From contig CAXBEV010000001.1 of assembly GCA_963974935.1 (NCBI GenBank), forward strand, positions 62,001-126,000: DNA of 64,000 nt. The letters run 5' to 3'. The translations under genes and the position numbers were made by a program. Positions 7,578 through 16,011 of the stretch are shown piece after piece. This DNA is from UBA4479 sp963974935. Lineage in GTDB: Bacteria > Pseudomonadota > Alphaproteobacteria > Rhodospirillales > Casp-alpha2. The notes beneath the pieces are model-generated. The model made no database searches. It worked only from the letters and a program-made list of their open reading frames with translations, and was not told the DNA's origin. Position 1 is the stretch's first letter. Each line of letters begins with the position of its first letter.

Positions 7578-8462
7578 TTAGCCGATTTCGTGGTTGGCCA
7601 TGATTTCCAAGGCACGGATCATGGCGGAGTGATCCCACCCGGCACCACCGTTGGCGGCACAGGTATTGAACAACTCTTGTGCGGTGGCGGTGTTCGGCAG
7701 GGCGACGCCCAAGGCTTTGGCGCCTTGCAGGGCTAGGTTCAGATCTTTTTGGTGCAGCTCGATGCGGAAGCCCGGATCAAAGGTGCGCTTGTACATACGC
7801 TCGCCGTGCACTTCCAAAATCCGTGACGATGCCAAACCGCCCATCAAGGCGGCGCGGACTTTTTCCGGATCGGCCCCGGCTTTGGAGGCAAAAACCATCG
7901 CTTCACCGACCGCTTCAATGGTCAACGCAACGATGATCTGGTTGGCGACTTTGGTGGTTTGGCCAATGCCGTTTCCACCGACCAGCGTCACGTTCTTGCC
8001 CATCTTTTCAAACACTGGTGTGGCGCGGTCAAAGTCGGCCTGACTGCCGCCGACCATGATGGTCAACGACGCAGCCTTCGCGCCCACTTCACCGCCGGAA
8101 ACCGGCGCGTCTAAGTACGTGCAGCCAAGATCATTGATCTTTTTCGCGAATTCTTTGGTTTCAATCGGTGAAATCGAGCTCATGTCGATCACCAGTTTGC
8201 CTTTGCTGAGACCTGCGGCAACGCCGTTTTCGCCGAACAGGGTTTCTTCCACTTGCGGGGTGTCGGGCACGATGGTGATGATAATGTCTGAGGCTTCGGC
8301 GACGGCTTTGCGGCTGTCTAAGACCTTGAGGCCTTTATCGATCAACTCGTCCGACGGCTGCGAGCGGTGCACGGCGGTCGATACTTCATAGCCGGCGTCG
8401 AGCAAGTGACCGGCCATGGGCGCGCCCATGATGCCGAGGCCGATAAATCCGATTTTTTCCAT
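7578..8462 (-). CDS. glxR: 2-hydroxy-3-oxopropionate (tartronate semialdehyde) reductase
   Basis: This NAD(P)H-dependent enzyme reduces tartronate semialdehyde to D-glycerate. The 294-residue product is a beta-hydroxyacid dehydrogenase: the Rossmann motif GFIGLGIMGAPMAGHLL at residues 5-21, the substrate-binding signature DAPVSGGEVGA, and the catalytic lysine region GGNGIGQTTKVANQI. It is the last gene of a minus-strand operon gcl, hyi, glxR, and that context sets it apart from the related 3-hydroxyisobutyrate dehydrogenases. A strong terminator follows. The enzyme is also called GarR in other pathways. Confidence 0.92.
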   Translation of the reverse strand: MEKIGFIGLGIMGAPMAGHLLDAGYEVSTAVHRSQPSDELIDKGLKVLDSRKAVAEASDIIITIVPDTPQVEETLFGENGVAAGLSKGKLVIDMSSISPIETKEFAKKINDLGCTYLDAPVSGGEVGAKAASLTIMVGGSQADFDRATPVFEKMGKNVTLVGGNGIGQTTKVANQIIVALTIEAVGEAMVFASKAGADPEKVRAALMGGLASSRILEVHGERMYKRTFDPGFRIELHQKDLNLALQGAKALGVALPNTATAQELFNTCAANGGAGWDHSAMIRALEIMANHEIG

Positions 8463-8493
8463 AATGCATGTCTCCTCAGGTTCGATTTATAAT

Positions 8494-9273
8494 TTATTGC
8501 GTAGCGGCTTTGAACCAGCCCAGGCCGGCAACGGTGTCGCCGGCGGGCTTGTACTCGCAGCCGACCCACCCGTCGTATCCGATAGAATCAATATGTGAGA
8601 ACAAGAACGGATAATTCAACTCGCCGGTGCCGGGCTCATGGCGGCCCGGGTTATCGGCGAGCTGCATGTGCTTAATCATTTCAAGATTTTCCTGCATGCC
8701 GCGCGACACGTCACCTTCCATGATCTGCATGTGATAAATGTCGTACTGTACGAACAGGTTATCCGAGCCGACGGCATTGATGATGTCGATCGCTTGCTGG
8801 GTATGCGTTAGATAAAAGCCTGGGATGTCGCGGGTGTTGATCGGCTCGATCAAAAGGCGGATGCCAGCGGCTTTCAGTTTATCGGCGGCATAGCGCAAGT
8901 TGGAGATGAACGTGTCTTGTGCAATCGCCGGGCCGACGTCGGGCGTCGGAATACCGGCCAAGCAGTTGACCTGTTTGCAGCCCAACGTCGTTGCATAGTC
9001 GATGGCTTTGTCGACGCCGGCTTTGAATTCATCCATACGATCCGGCAGCACGGCGATGCCGCGCTCGCCCCCGGCCCAATCGCCGGCGGGCATGTTGTGC
9101 AGAACCTGCGTCAGGTTGAATTCGTCCAGCTTCACTTTCAGGTCATCGGCGTCATAATCGTAGGGAAACAGATACTCGACGCCGGTAAAGCCCGCCTTAG
9201 CGGCGGCTTCGAAGCGATCCATGAAGTCGACTTCGTTGAACAACATGGTCAGGTTGGCGCAAAACTTAGGCAT
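8494..9273 (-). CDS. hyi: Hydroxypyruvate isomerase
   Basis: Hyi interconverts hydroxypyruvate and tartronate semialdehyde. The 259-residue TIM-barrel protein of the AP endonuclease 2 superfamily begins MPKFCANLTMLFNEVDF and carries the family metal-site segments LLIEPINTRDIPGFYLTHTQQA, YDIYHMQIMEGD and HMQLADNPGRHEPGTGE. The gene sits 59 bases after gcl and 31 bases before glxR, the usual order in glyoxylate-to-glycerate operons. The start has AGGAG a few bases upstream. Confidence 0.95.
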   Translation of the reverse strand: MPKFCANLTMLFNEVDFMDRFEAAAKAGFTGVEYLFPYDYDADDLKVKLDEFNLTQVLHNMPAGDWAGGERGIAVLPDRMDEFKAGVDKAIDYATTLGCKQVNCLAGIPTPDVGPAIAQDTFISNLRYAADKLKAAGIRLLIEPINTRDIPGFYLTHTQQAIDIINAVGSDNLFVQYDIYHMQIMEGDVSRGMQENLEMIKHMQLADNPGRHEPGTGELNYPFLFSHIDSIGYDGWVGCEYKPAGDTVAGLGWFKAATQ

Positions 9274-9332
9274 AGGTGATCTCCTTGTAATCTCGATAGA
9301 CGCAGGAAGTCGTCTTGTGTGAGCGGCGTGAG

Positions 9333-11162
9333 CTAGTTGGCATCCGCCATAGAGGTGTCGTTTTCCGCTTCACGCCCCATGTCGAACGGACGCTTCAGCG
9401 ACAAATTCGGATCCAGGCATAGAACATCTTCGAATTCGTTGATGTTGTCGACTTCTGTGCCCATGGCGATATTGGTGACTCGTTCCAAAATGAACTCCAA
9501 AACTACCGGGACCTGGTGCTCTTCCATCAAGGCCTTCGCTTTGGCGAATCCGTCTTTGAACTCGTTCGGGCTTTTGATGCGGACCGCTTTGCAGCCGAGA
9601 CCTTCGGCAACGGCCACGTGGTCGACACCATAGCCACGCGGTGCATCGCCGTCATCTTCGGCGTTGATATTATCGAACGCGAGCGACACTTCGAAGTCCA
9701 TATCCATGCCTTTTTGTGCCTGGCGGATCAGACCCAGGTAAGAGTTGTTCACGACGATGTGCAGATATGGCAGCTTATGCTGCGCGCCGACCGCCAGTTC
9801 TTCGATCATGAATTGGAAATCATAGTCACCTGATAGGGCCACAATGTTGGCGTCCGGACGCGCCGCACGCACACCAAGTGCAGCCGGCAACGTCCAACCA
9901 AGCGGGCCAGCCTGTCCGCAGTTGATCCAATGGCGCGGGTTATACACTTTCAAGAATTGCGCACCGGCGATCTGACTGAGGCCAATGGTCGTCACATAGA
10001 TCGTATCGCGGTCGAACTCTTGGTTCATCTCTTCGTACACGCGCTGCGGCTTCAACGGCACATCGTCGAAGTGGGTTTTGCGCAGCATCACGCTCTTGCG
10101 GTGCTGGCAGCTTTCGACCCATGCTGTGTAGTCCTTCAGCTTGCCGGCAGCTTTGCGTTCTTTTGCGATCTCAACGAACAACGCCAAGGCGACTTTGGCG
10201 TCGGATACGATGCCGTAGTCAGGCTCGAACACGCGGCCAATTTGCGTTGGCTCAATGTCGACGTGCACAAACTTACGCCCTTTCGTGTATTTTTCGACCG
10301 AGCCAGTATGGCGGTTAGCCCAACGGTTGCCGATGCCGAGCACGAAATCGGAAAGGCCGAACGTCGCATTGCCGTATCGGTGGCTGGTCTGCAGGCCAAC
10401 CATACCGGCCATCAGGCCGTGGTCGTCCGGAATCGTGCCCCATCCCATCAGCGTCGGGATCACCGGCACGTTCAGGGTCTCGGCCAACTCTATCAACAAA
10501 TCCGAAGCATCGGCATTGATGATGCCGCCACCCGCAACGATCAGCGGAAAGTCGTGATCCAGCAGCATGTCCAAGGCCTTCTCGCACTGCGCGCGGCTGG
10601 CTTTGGATTTGAAGACGTCCATCGGCTGATAGGTGTCGGGATCAAACTCGATCTCGGCGATCTGTACGTCGATCGGTAAATCGATGTGTACCGGTCCCGG
10701 GCGACCCGACCGCATCAAGTGGAAAGCTTTCTGGAAGACATAGGGTACCAAGCCGGGCTCCATCACGGTTGTCGACCATTTGCTGACCGGAGCGGCAATC
10801 GACGTGATGTCGACGGCCTGAAAGTCTTCTTTGTCGAGCTTCGCGCGTGGCGCTTGGCCGGTGATGGTTAGGATCGGAATGCTGTCGGCGCTCGCCGAAT
10901 ATAAGCCGGTGATCATATCGGTGCCGGCGGGGCCGGAAGTGCCGATGCACACGCCGATGTTCCCGGCGACGGCACGGGTGTAGCCTTCGGCCATATGCGA
11001 TGCGCCTTCGACATGGCGGGCGAGCACGTGGCGGATTGAGCCGCGGTTTTTCATGGCATTATAGAATGGATTGATGGCGGCGCCCGGCACACCGAAGGCG
11101 CAATTCACGCCTTCTTTTTCCAGCACCAACACAGCGGCATCTACAGCGCGCATTTTTGGCAT
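9333..11162 (-). CDS. gcl: Glyoxylate carboligase
   Basis: Gcl is a thiamine diphosphate enzyme that joins two glyoxylates into tartronate semialdehyde with loss of CO2. The 609-residue product has the three-domain layout of the acetolactate synthase superfamily. In Gcl the usual catalytic glutamate is replaced by valine; here the segment CAFGVPGAAINPFY shows the GVPGAAIN form expected for Gcl. The cofactor motif is GDYDFQFMIEEL with the downstream NNSYLG. The frame is open further upstream, but the ATG at 11162 has a GGAGGA ribosome site and the conserved start MPKMRAVDAAV. It heads the operon gcl, hyi, glxR and is transcribed away from the IclR-type regulator across an AT-rich, palindrome-bearing region. 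Confidence 0.97.
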   Translation of the reverse strand: MPKMRAVDAAVLVLEKEGVNCAFGVPGAAINPFYNAMKNRGSIRHVLARHVEGASHMAEGYTRAVAGNIGVCIGTSGPAGTDMITGLYSASADSIPILTITGQAPRAKLDKEDFQAVDITSIAAPVSKWSTTVMEPGLVPYVFQKAFHLMRSGRPGPVHIDLPIDVQIAEIEFDPDTYQPMDVFKSKASRAQCEKALDMLLDHDFPLIVAGGGIINADASDLLIELAETLNVPVIPTLMGWGTIPDDHGLMAGMVGLQTSHRYGNATFGLSDFVLGIGNRWANRHTGSVEKYTKGRKFVHVDIEPTQIGRVFEPDYGIVSDAKVALALFVEIAKERKAAGKLKDYTAWVESCQHRKSVMLRKTHFDDVPLKPQRVYEEMNQEFDRDTIYVTTIGLSQIAGAQFLKVYNPRHWINCGQAGPLGWTLPAALGVRAARPDANIVALSGDYDFQFMIEELAVGAQHKLPYLHIVVNNSYLGLIRQAQKGMDMDFEVSLAFDNINAEDDGDAPRGYGVDHVAVAEGLGCKAVRIKSPNEFKDGFAKAKALMEEHQVPVVLEFILERVTNIAMGTEVDNINEFEDVLCLDPNLSLKRPFDMGREAENDTSMADAN

Positions 11163-11256
11163 GATGTTTCCTCCATCATAGGGTTGCGTTTTTCTTAGCT
11201 TCATTATGTTGAAGGTGATTTTATTTTTCAATTTTTCTAAAATATTATTTTATAAT

Positions 11257-11372
11257 ATGAAAAATATTCATAGAATGATGTTTTTATAGGAGAAAATTTT
11301 TTCCAAAAAATAGCTTCATATTTTTATTGATAAAAAATTTTTTCAAATATATTGATAAAATAATATTTTCCA
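11257..11372. promoter_or_regulatory. Operator region between gcl and the IclR-type regulator
   Basis: The 223-base gap is strikingly AT-rich compared with its surroundings. It holds several inverted repeats: ATGAA/TTCAT arms at 11257-11271, GGAGAAAATTTTTTCC (one mismatched pair) at 11289-11304, and TGATAAAAAATTTTTTCA at 11328-11345. A weaker one of the same style lies at 11353-11372. The G-G-A-rich half with an A/T core resembles the TGGAA-type operators of IclR and AllR regulators, so autoregulation and control of gcl by the divergent regulator is the natural reading. The exact sites are inferred. Confidence 0.55.
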
Positions 11373-11385
11373 GATCGGATACGCC

Positions 11386-12225
11386 ATGGACAAAGGTGAA
11401 AAACGCTCTCGCGGTCGGCCCAGAAATACCGACGGTCCGCAGCAAATAGCCGGTGTTCAATCGCTGGAACGCGCGATCTCGATCATGGAAGTGGTTGCCG
11501 AGGGCGAAGGGCTTTCATTGACCGAAGTGTCGGAGGCGACCGGCCTGCCTGCCTCGACCGCGTACCGTATTTTGGTGACGTTCCAAAGCCATGGCATGGC
11601 TGAGTTTGATGAGGTGCGCCAGCTTTGGCATGTCGGCGTAACCACCTTCCGCATGGGCGCGTCCTTTGTCCGTCGGCGAAAATTGGCTGAGCACGGGCGC
11701 GGCGTGATGCGGCGCTTGCAGGCTGCGACCGGCGAGACGGCAAATCTTGCGGTCGCTGATGCTGACGGCGTGGTGTTTGTCAGCCAAGTGGAAACCCATC
11801 AACCGATCCGTGCTTTCTTTCGCCCGGGTACGCGGGGGGATTATCATTCCAGCGGCATCGGCAAAGCAATCTTGGCGTTTAGCGACGAACACAGCGTGCG
11901 CGAAATTACGTCGCGTAACGGTCTTGTACCGTACACTGAACACACGCACCGCGATGTGAATACGCTGTTCGTCGATCTTGCAACCATCCGCGCGCGTGGA
12001 TGGTCGGTCGATGATGAGGAGCGGAATCTGGGTATGCGATGCGTCGCTGCACCGATTTTTAATGAGTATGGGGAGCCTGTCGCCGGTATTTCCATCTCCG
12101 GACCGGCGGTGCGGGTAACGCCGGCGGTTGATGTGCACTTCGGCGCCCTCGTGTGCGACGCGGCGGTGGAGATTACGGCGCAATTCGGTGGATTGTGGCC
12201 GATGGCCAATGCCGCGCGGGCTTAA
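11386..12225 (+). CDS. IclR family transcriptional regulator
   Basis: This 279-residue DNA-binding protein has an N-terminal winged helix-turn-helix (about residues 24-85, with LSLTEVSEATGLPASTAYRIL) and a C-terminal IclR effector domain ending with the signature AAPIFNEYGEPVAGISISGP. The N-terminal tail is basic (RSRGRPRNTDG). It is transcribed divergently from gcl-hyi-glxR, so it most likely controls glyoxylate use, as AllR does in enterobacteria and BhcR does for the hydroxyaspartate cycle in marine alphaproteobacteria. Its effector, perhaps glyoxylate, is inference. Its 3' end overlaps the end of the convergent acetyltransferase gene by four bases. Confidence 0.9.
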   Translation: MDKGEKRSRGRPRNTDGPQQIAGVQSLERAISIMEVVAEGEGLSLTEVSEATGLPASTAYRILVTFQSHGMAEFDEVRQLWHVGVTTFRMGASFVRRRKLAEHGRGVMRRLQAATGETANLAVADADGVVFVSQVETHQPIRAFFRPGTRGDYHSSGIGKAILAFSDEHSVREITSRNGLVPYTEHTHRDVNTLFVDLATIRARGWSVDDEERNLGMRCVAAPIFNEYGEPVAGISISGPAVRVTPAVDVHFGALVCDAAVEITAQFGGLWPMANAARA

Positions 12226-12752
12226 AGCTTTTTAGTGTACACGTATTCGACGGATTGCGAGGCATCGGCGCGCTGAATGACGCCGTGCTGGCGTTGATAG
12301 TTGAGCCGATCATACAATCGATGCGCTTTTAGGAATCTGGAATCCGAATACAGCATCATCATATTGGCATTCATGTCTTCGCGTGCTGAGGTTTCGGCCA
12401 ATTTGCAAAGCGCTTCGCCAATGCCGCGCCCGCGCGCACCACTTGATACATACAGTTTATGCAATCGTGCAACGCCCGGCGCATCCGTCGGGGTGATCGC
12501 CACGGTGCCGCAGATGATTTCCTGGCATTCTGCGACCCAAAACTGACCGCCCAGACCAGAGAATGCACTGGCGGGCGCTTTCAGTTCAGGCTCTTCCTCA
12601 TCGACCAATAATACGCATCCCTGGTATTCGCCATAGACGTCGTTGATTAAGTCGATCACCTGTTCGGAATCGCTGTCTTCGACGCCGCGCACAATGACGT
12701 CGGCAACGCGGGCCGCGATTGACGGCATCTTGGACGGTCTTTCCATCAACAT
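12222..12752 (-). CDS. GNAT family N-acetyltransferase
   Basis: This 176-residue protein has the GNAT fold: the acetyl-CoA binding motif A is visible as LYVSSGARGRGIGEALCKLAE near residue 100, followed by the typical motif B region FLKAHRLYDRLNYQ. The ATG at 12752 starts one base after the stop of the mcd gene, so the two are cotranscribed. The substrate is unknown. Its position in an ethylmalonyl-CoA pathway operon makes protein or small-molecule acylation linked to acyl-CoA metabolism conceivable, but nothing in the sequence proves that. Confidence 0.85.
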   Translation of the reverse strand: MLMERPSKMPSIAARVADVIVRGVEDSDSEQVIDLINDVYGEYQGCVLLVDEEEPELKAPASAFSGLGGQFWVAECQEIICGTVAITPTDAPGVARLHKLYVSSGARGRGIGEALCKLAETSAREDMNANMMMLYSDSRFLKAHRLYDRLNYQRQHGVIQRADASQSVEYVYTKKL

Positions 12753-12753
12753 A

Positions 12754-14430
12754 TCAGTTGCGCCCTTCCAACAAGCCGCGGGCAACCACTTGCGCTTGAA
12801 TCTCGGCGGCACCTTCAAAAATATTCAAGATGCGGGCATCACACAGCACCCTGGAAATCGGATATTCCAAAGCATAGCCGTTGCCGCCGTGAATCTGCAG
12901 TGCGCCGTCGGCGTTGGCCCATGCGACCCGAGCCGCCAACAGTTTTGCCATCCCGGCTTCGATGTCGCAGCGGCGTTCGGAATCTTTTTCGCGGCCGGAA
13001 AAATATGTTAGCTGTCGCGCGATCATGGTCTCGACGGCCATCCAGGCCAGCTTCTCGTGAACGCGTGGAAACGCATAGATCGGTTTCTTGAACTGTACCC
13101 GCTCGGTCGCATAGGCGAGTCCGAGCTCCATCGCATTTTGCGCCACGCCGATGGCACGCGCTGCGGTTTGGATGCGCGCACTTTCAAACGTCGCCATCAA
13201 TTGCTTAAAACCTTGACCTTCTTCGCCGCCCAGCAATTGCGAGGCCGGCACTTCGAGGCCATCAAAGCCGAGCTCGTATTCTTTCATGCCACGGTAGCCG
13301 AGCACCTCGATCTCGCCACCGGTCATGCCGTCCAGCGGGAACGGGTCGGCGTCGGTGCCGCGCGGCTTCTCGATCAAGAACATCGATAAGCCTTTGTAGC
13401 CGGGTTCGTCGGGATCGGTGCGCGCCAGTAACGTCATCATGTCGGAGCGGGACGCATGCGTGATCCAGGTCTTGTTGCCGGTAATGCGGTACACATCGCC
13501 GTCACGCACGGCGCGGGTTTTGAGCGACGCCAAGTCGGACCCGGTACCGGGTTCGGTGAACACGGCCGTCGGCAAAATTTCGCCGGTGGATATCTTCGGC
13601 AGGTAGTGTGCCTTCTGCGCGTCCGTACCGCCCAGGCGGATTAACTCAGCGGCGATTTCAGAGCGTGTGCCGAGCGAGCCGACGCCAATGTAGGCGCGGG
13701 ATAATTCTTCGGTGACCACGCACATCGCCATCTTGCCGAGGCCAAGGCCACCGTTTTCTTCCGGTACCGTCAGGCCGAACACGCCGAGCTCGGCCATCTG
13801 CTCGACGATTTCGATTGGGATCAGTTCGTCCTTTAGATGCCATTCGTGGGCATCGGGGGCCACTTGCTCGGTGGCAAAGCGGCGAAACTGCTCGCGGACC
13901 ATATCCAAGGTTTCGTCGGAAAGCCCCGGCGCGCCGAAGTGGCCGTCGCGGATCAGCTCTGCAATCCGCGCCCGCACGCCCGGCGTATTGCCCGCCGCCA
14001 TCAAGGCGCGAACGGCATCGTCCGATAAAAATGCGTGATGTGCCGCTTCGTCTATGCCGACGTCGGCGGGCCGTACGAATTCAAGCTGGCTGATTGCGAT
14101 GCCGCCCGACAGTTGATTCAGATATTCGCCGTATGCGGCCTGCACCATCAACTGTTCAAGCTCGCCGAAACGGCCTTCGGCCTCAAGGCGCTCGCCCCAG
14201 CCGCGCATTTGCCGGAGTCCGGTGACATAGGTCGCAACCCACGCCAACCCATGCACGGCGGTTTGGTGTTGTTCGATCAGCGTGCCTGACGGGCGGCCGT
14301 CTTTGACGACAAGGGCGGCGACGCCATTGCGTGCGGCGCCATAAAGCGCATCGGCGGCAGCCAATGCTTGATCAGTGCGCGGCATCATCCCTTCGATTAA
14401 GGGGGGTGCTGAGTGTCCGCTTGCGTCCAT
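12754..14430 (-). CDS. mcd: (2S)-methylsuccinyl-CoA dehydrogenase (acyl-CoA dehydrogenase family)
   Basis: Mcd oxidises methylsuccinyl-CoA to mesaconyl-CoA in the ethylmalonyl-CoA pathway. The protein is 558 residues, much longer than an ordinary acyl-CoA dehydrogenase (about 380) but right for Mcd, which carries an extra N-terminal domain of about 150 residues. The dehydrogenase part shows the FAD and substrate motifs AVFTEPGTGSDLASLKTRA and WITHASRSDMMTLLART, and the C-terminal QIHGGNGYALEYPISR. The start at 14430 has GGGGG upstream. It lies downstream of ccr on the same strand, which together with ecm supports the specific assignment over a generic acyl-CoA dehydrogenase. Electrons would go to ETF. 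Confidence 0.9.
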   Translation of the reverse strand: MDASGHSAPPLIEGMMPRTDQALAAADALYGAARNGVAALVVKDGRPSGTLIEQHQTAVHGLAWVATYVTGLRQMRGWGERLEAEGRFGELEQLMVQAAYGEYLNQLSGGIAISQLEFVRPADVGIDEAAHHAFLSDDAVRALMAAGNTPGVRARIAELIRDGHFGAPGLSDETLDMVREQFRRFATEQVAPDAHEWHLKDELIPIEIVEQMAELGVFGLTVPEENGGLGLGKMAMCVVTEELSRAYIGVGSLGTRSEIAAELIRLGGTDAQKAHYLPKISTGEILPTAVFTEPGTGSDLASLKTRAVRDGDVYRITGNKTWITHASRSDMMTLLARTDPDEPGYKGLSMFLIEKPRGTDADPFPLDGMTGGEIEVLGYRGMKEYELGFDGLEVPASQLLGGEEGQGFKQLMATFESARIQTAARAIGVAQNAMELGLAYATERVQFKKPIYAFPRVHEKLAWMAVETMIARQLTYFSGREKDSERRCDIEAGMAKLLAARVAWANADGALQIHGGNGYALEYPISRVLCDARILNIFEGAAEIQAQVVARGLLEGRN

Positions 14431-14508
14431 GGGTTTATCCCCCACCGTTGCTGGCATTGAGGGGCGGTAATGTACCCCGCCCCTCAACGACCGATTAATC
14501 TAGGGATT

Positions 14509-15789
14509 TTAGCCTTCGATGCAATCTTCGAGCGTGCGTCGGCCCGGTCGTTTGGCTTGAACCAAGACCGCCATGTTGCCGGGTTTGTGCAGATTGCGTA
14601 GCATCTTGGTGTGCGCGGCTGGGATATCTTCCCACGAGAATACTTCCGACATGCACGGATCAATGCGACGTTCGATCACCAGTTGGTTGGCCTGGCTGGC
14701 TTGTTTCAAGTTGGCGAAGTGGCTGCCTTGGATTCGCTTTTGGCGCATCCATACAAAGCGTGCATCCATGGTTAGGTTGTAGCCGGTAGTGCCGGCACAG
14801 AACACGACCATGCCGCCGCGCTTGACGATGTTGCAGCTGACCGGGAACGTGGCTTCGCCCGGATGCTCAAAGACGAAATCGACATCGTTGCCTTTGCCGG
14901 TGATCTCCCAAATCGCCTTGCCGAACTTGCGGGTCTCTTTCATGTAGTCTTTGAAGCCGTCGCCATTGACCGGCGGCAGTTGGCCCCAACAGTTGAAATC
15001 TTTACGGTTGATCACACCTTTAGCGCCGAGGCTGAGCACGAACTCGCGTTTGTCTTCATCGGAAATTACGCCGATGGCGTTGGCACCGGCGACAGCGATT
15101 AATTGCACCGCCATAGAGCCCAACCCGCCGGACGCACCCCACACCAATACGTTATGGCCCGGGCGAAGGATGTGCGGGCGGTGACCGAACAGCATCCGAT
15201 ATGCGGTCGCCAGCGTCAGCATGTAGCAGGCACTTTCTTCCCACGTCAGGTGTTTTGGGCGCAGCATGCACTGGCGGTCCTGGACGCGGCAGAATTGCGA
15301 GAATGAGCCGTCCGGCGTCTCGTAACCCCAGATGCGCTGTGAGGTCGAGAACATCGGGTCGCCGCCGTTACATTCTTCGTCGTCGCCGTCATCTTGGTTG
15401 CAGTGCACGACGACTTCATCGCCGACCTTAAAGCGTTTCACCTTCGAGCCGACGGCCCAAACGATGCCGGACGCGTCCGAACCTGCGATGTGGTACGGGG
15501 CTTTGTGATAATCGAACGGTGAGATCGGGGTGCCCAGCGCGGCCCATACGCCGTTGTAGTTGACGCCGGCGGCCATCACCATGATCAGCACGTCGTGGCT
15601 GTCCAATTCCGGGACATCGACGACTTCGACCTGCATCGCACTTTCCGGCTCGCCGTGGCGCTCTTGGCGGATTGCCCAGGCGTACATTTGTTTCGGCACG
15701 TGGCCGAGGGGCGGAATCTCGCCCATCTCATACAAATCTTTTTGCGGTTGGTCGGATTGGAATTCGATGATTTCAGCGGTGTCGGTCAT
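14509..15789 (-). CDS. ccrA: Crotonyl-CoA carboxylase/reductase
   Basis: Ccr reductively carboxylates crotonyl-CoA to ethylmalonyl-CoA with NADPH and CO2, the key step of the ethylmalonyl-CoA pathway. The 426-residue product is a zinc-free medium-chain dehydrogenase/reductase with the long N-terminal substrate domain, the insert CNQDDGDDEECNGGDPMFS, the nucleotide-binding VWGASGGLGSMAVQL and the family segments FEHPGEATFPVS and FCAGTTGYN. The frame stays open upstream, but the ATG at 15789 has GGGGA before it and gives the family length. It precedes mcd by 78 bases and is divergent from ecm. Confidence 0.97.
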   Translation of the reverse strand: MTDTAEIIEFQSDQPQKDLYEMGEIPPLGHVPKQMYAWAIRQERHGEPESAMQVEVVDVPELDSHDVLIMVMAAGVNYNGVWAALGTPISPFDYHKAPYHIAGSDASGIVWAVGSKVKRFKVGDEVVVHCNQDDGDDEECNGGDPMFSTSQRIWGYETPDGSFSQFCRVQDRQCMLRPKHLTWEESACYMLTLATAYRMLFGHRPHILRPGHNVLVWGASGGLGSMAVQLIAVAGANAIGVISDEDKREFVLSLGAKGVINRKDFNCWGQLPPVNGDGFKDYMKETRKFGKAIWEITGKGNDVDFVFEHPGEATFPVSCNIVKRGGMVVFCAGTTGYNLTMDARFVWMRQKRIQGSHFANLKQASQANQLVIERRIDPCMSEVFSWEDIPAAHTKMLRNLHKPGNMAVLVQAKRPGRRTLEDCIEG

Positions 15790-15861
15790 TGCGCGTCCCC
15801 TACTAATTTTGTCTGGAACCGCGCGCCTCCCAACACTGCGGCTCTCCCCATTCGCATCGCA

Positions 15862-15946
15862 TTTTGCTGCAATGCAAAAATATTCATAAACGTTTTGCAC
15901 TTTCTTCGCAATGCACAAATTGCTAGATTCATGGGTGAATTTGCAC
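15862..15946. promoter_or_regulatory. Repeated TTTGC half-sites between ccr and ecm
   Basis: In the gap between the divergent ccr and ecm genes there is a perfect inverted repeat of TTTTGC and GCAAAA with a six-base spacer (15862-15879). It is followed by TTTTGCAC at 15893-15900 and ATTTGCAC at 15939-15946. TTTGC/GCAAA half-sites are known for regulators of short-chain acyl-CoA metabolism such as RamB and PccR (ScfR family), so a related regulator may act here. The repeats are seen; the regulator is inference, and no such gene lies in the window. Confidence 0.5.
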
Positions 15947-16011
15947 TATTTTGAAATATAGTTACAAAAAAATATAAAATGAACTAATTAAACGCCTACA
16001 TGGGGACTGTG

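Noticed and set aside
9930..10679. A 249-codon open frame opposite gcl
   Set aside because: It is antisense to the thiamine diphosphate enzyme with no independent signal.
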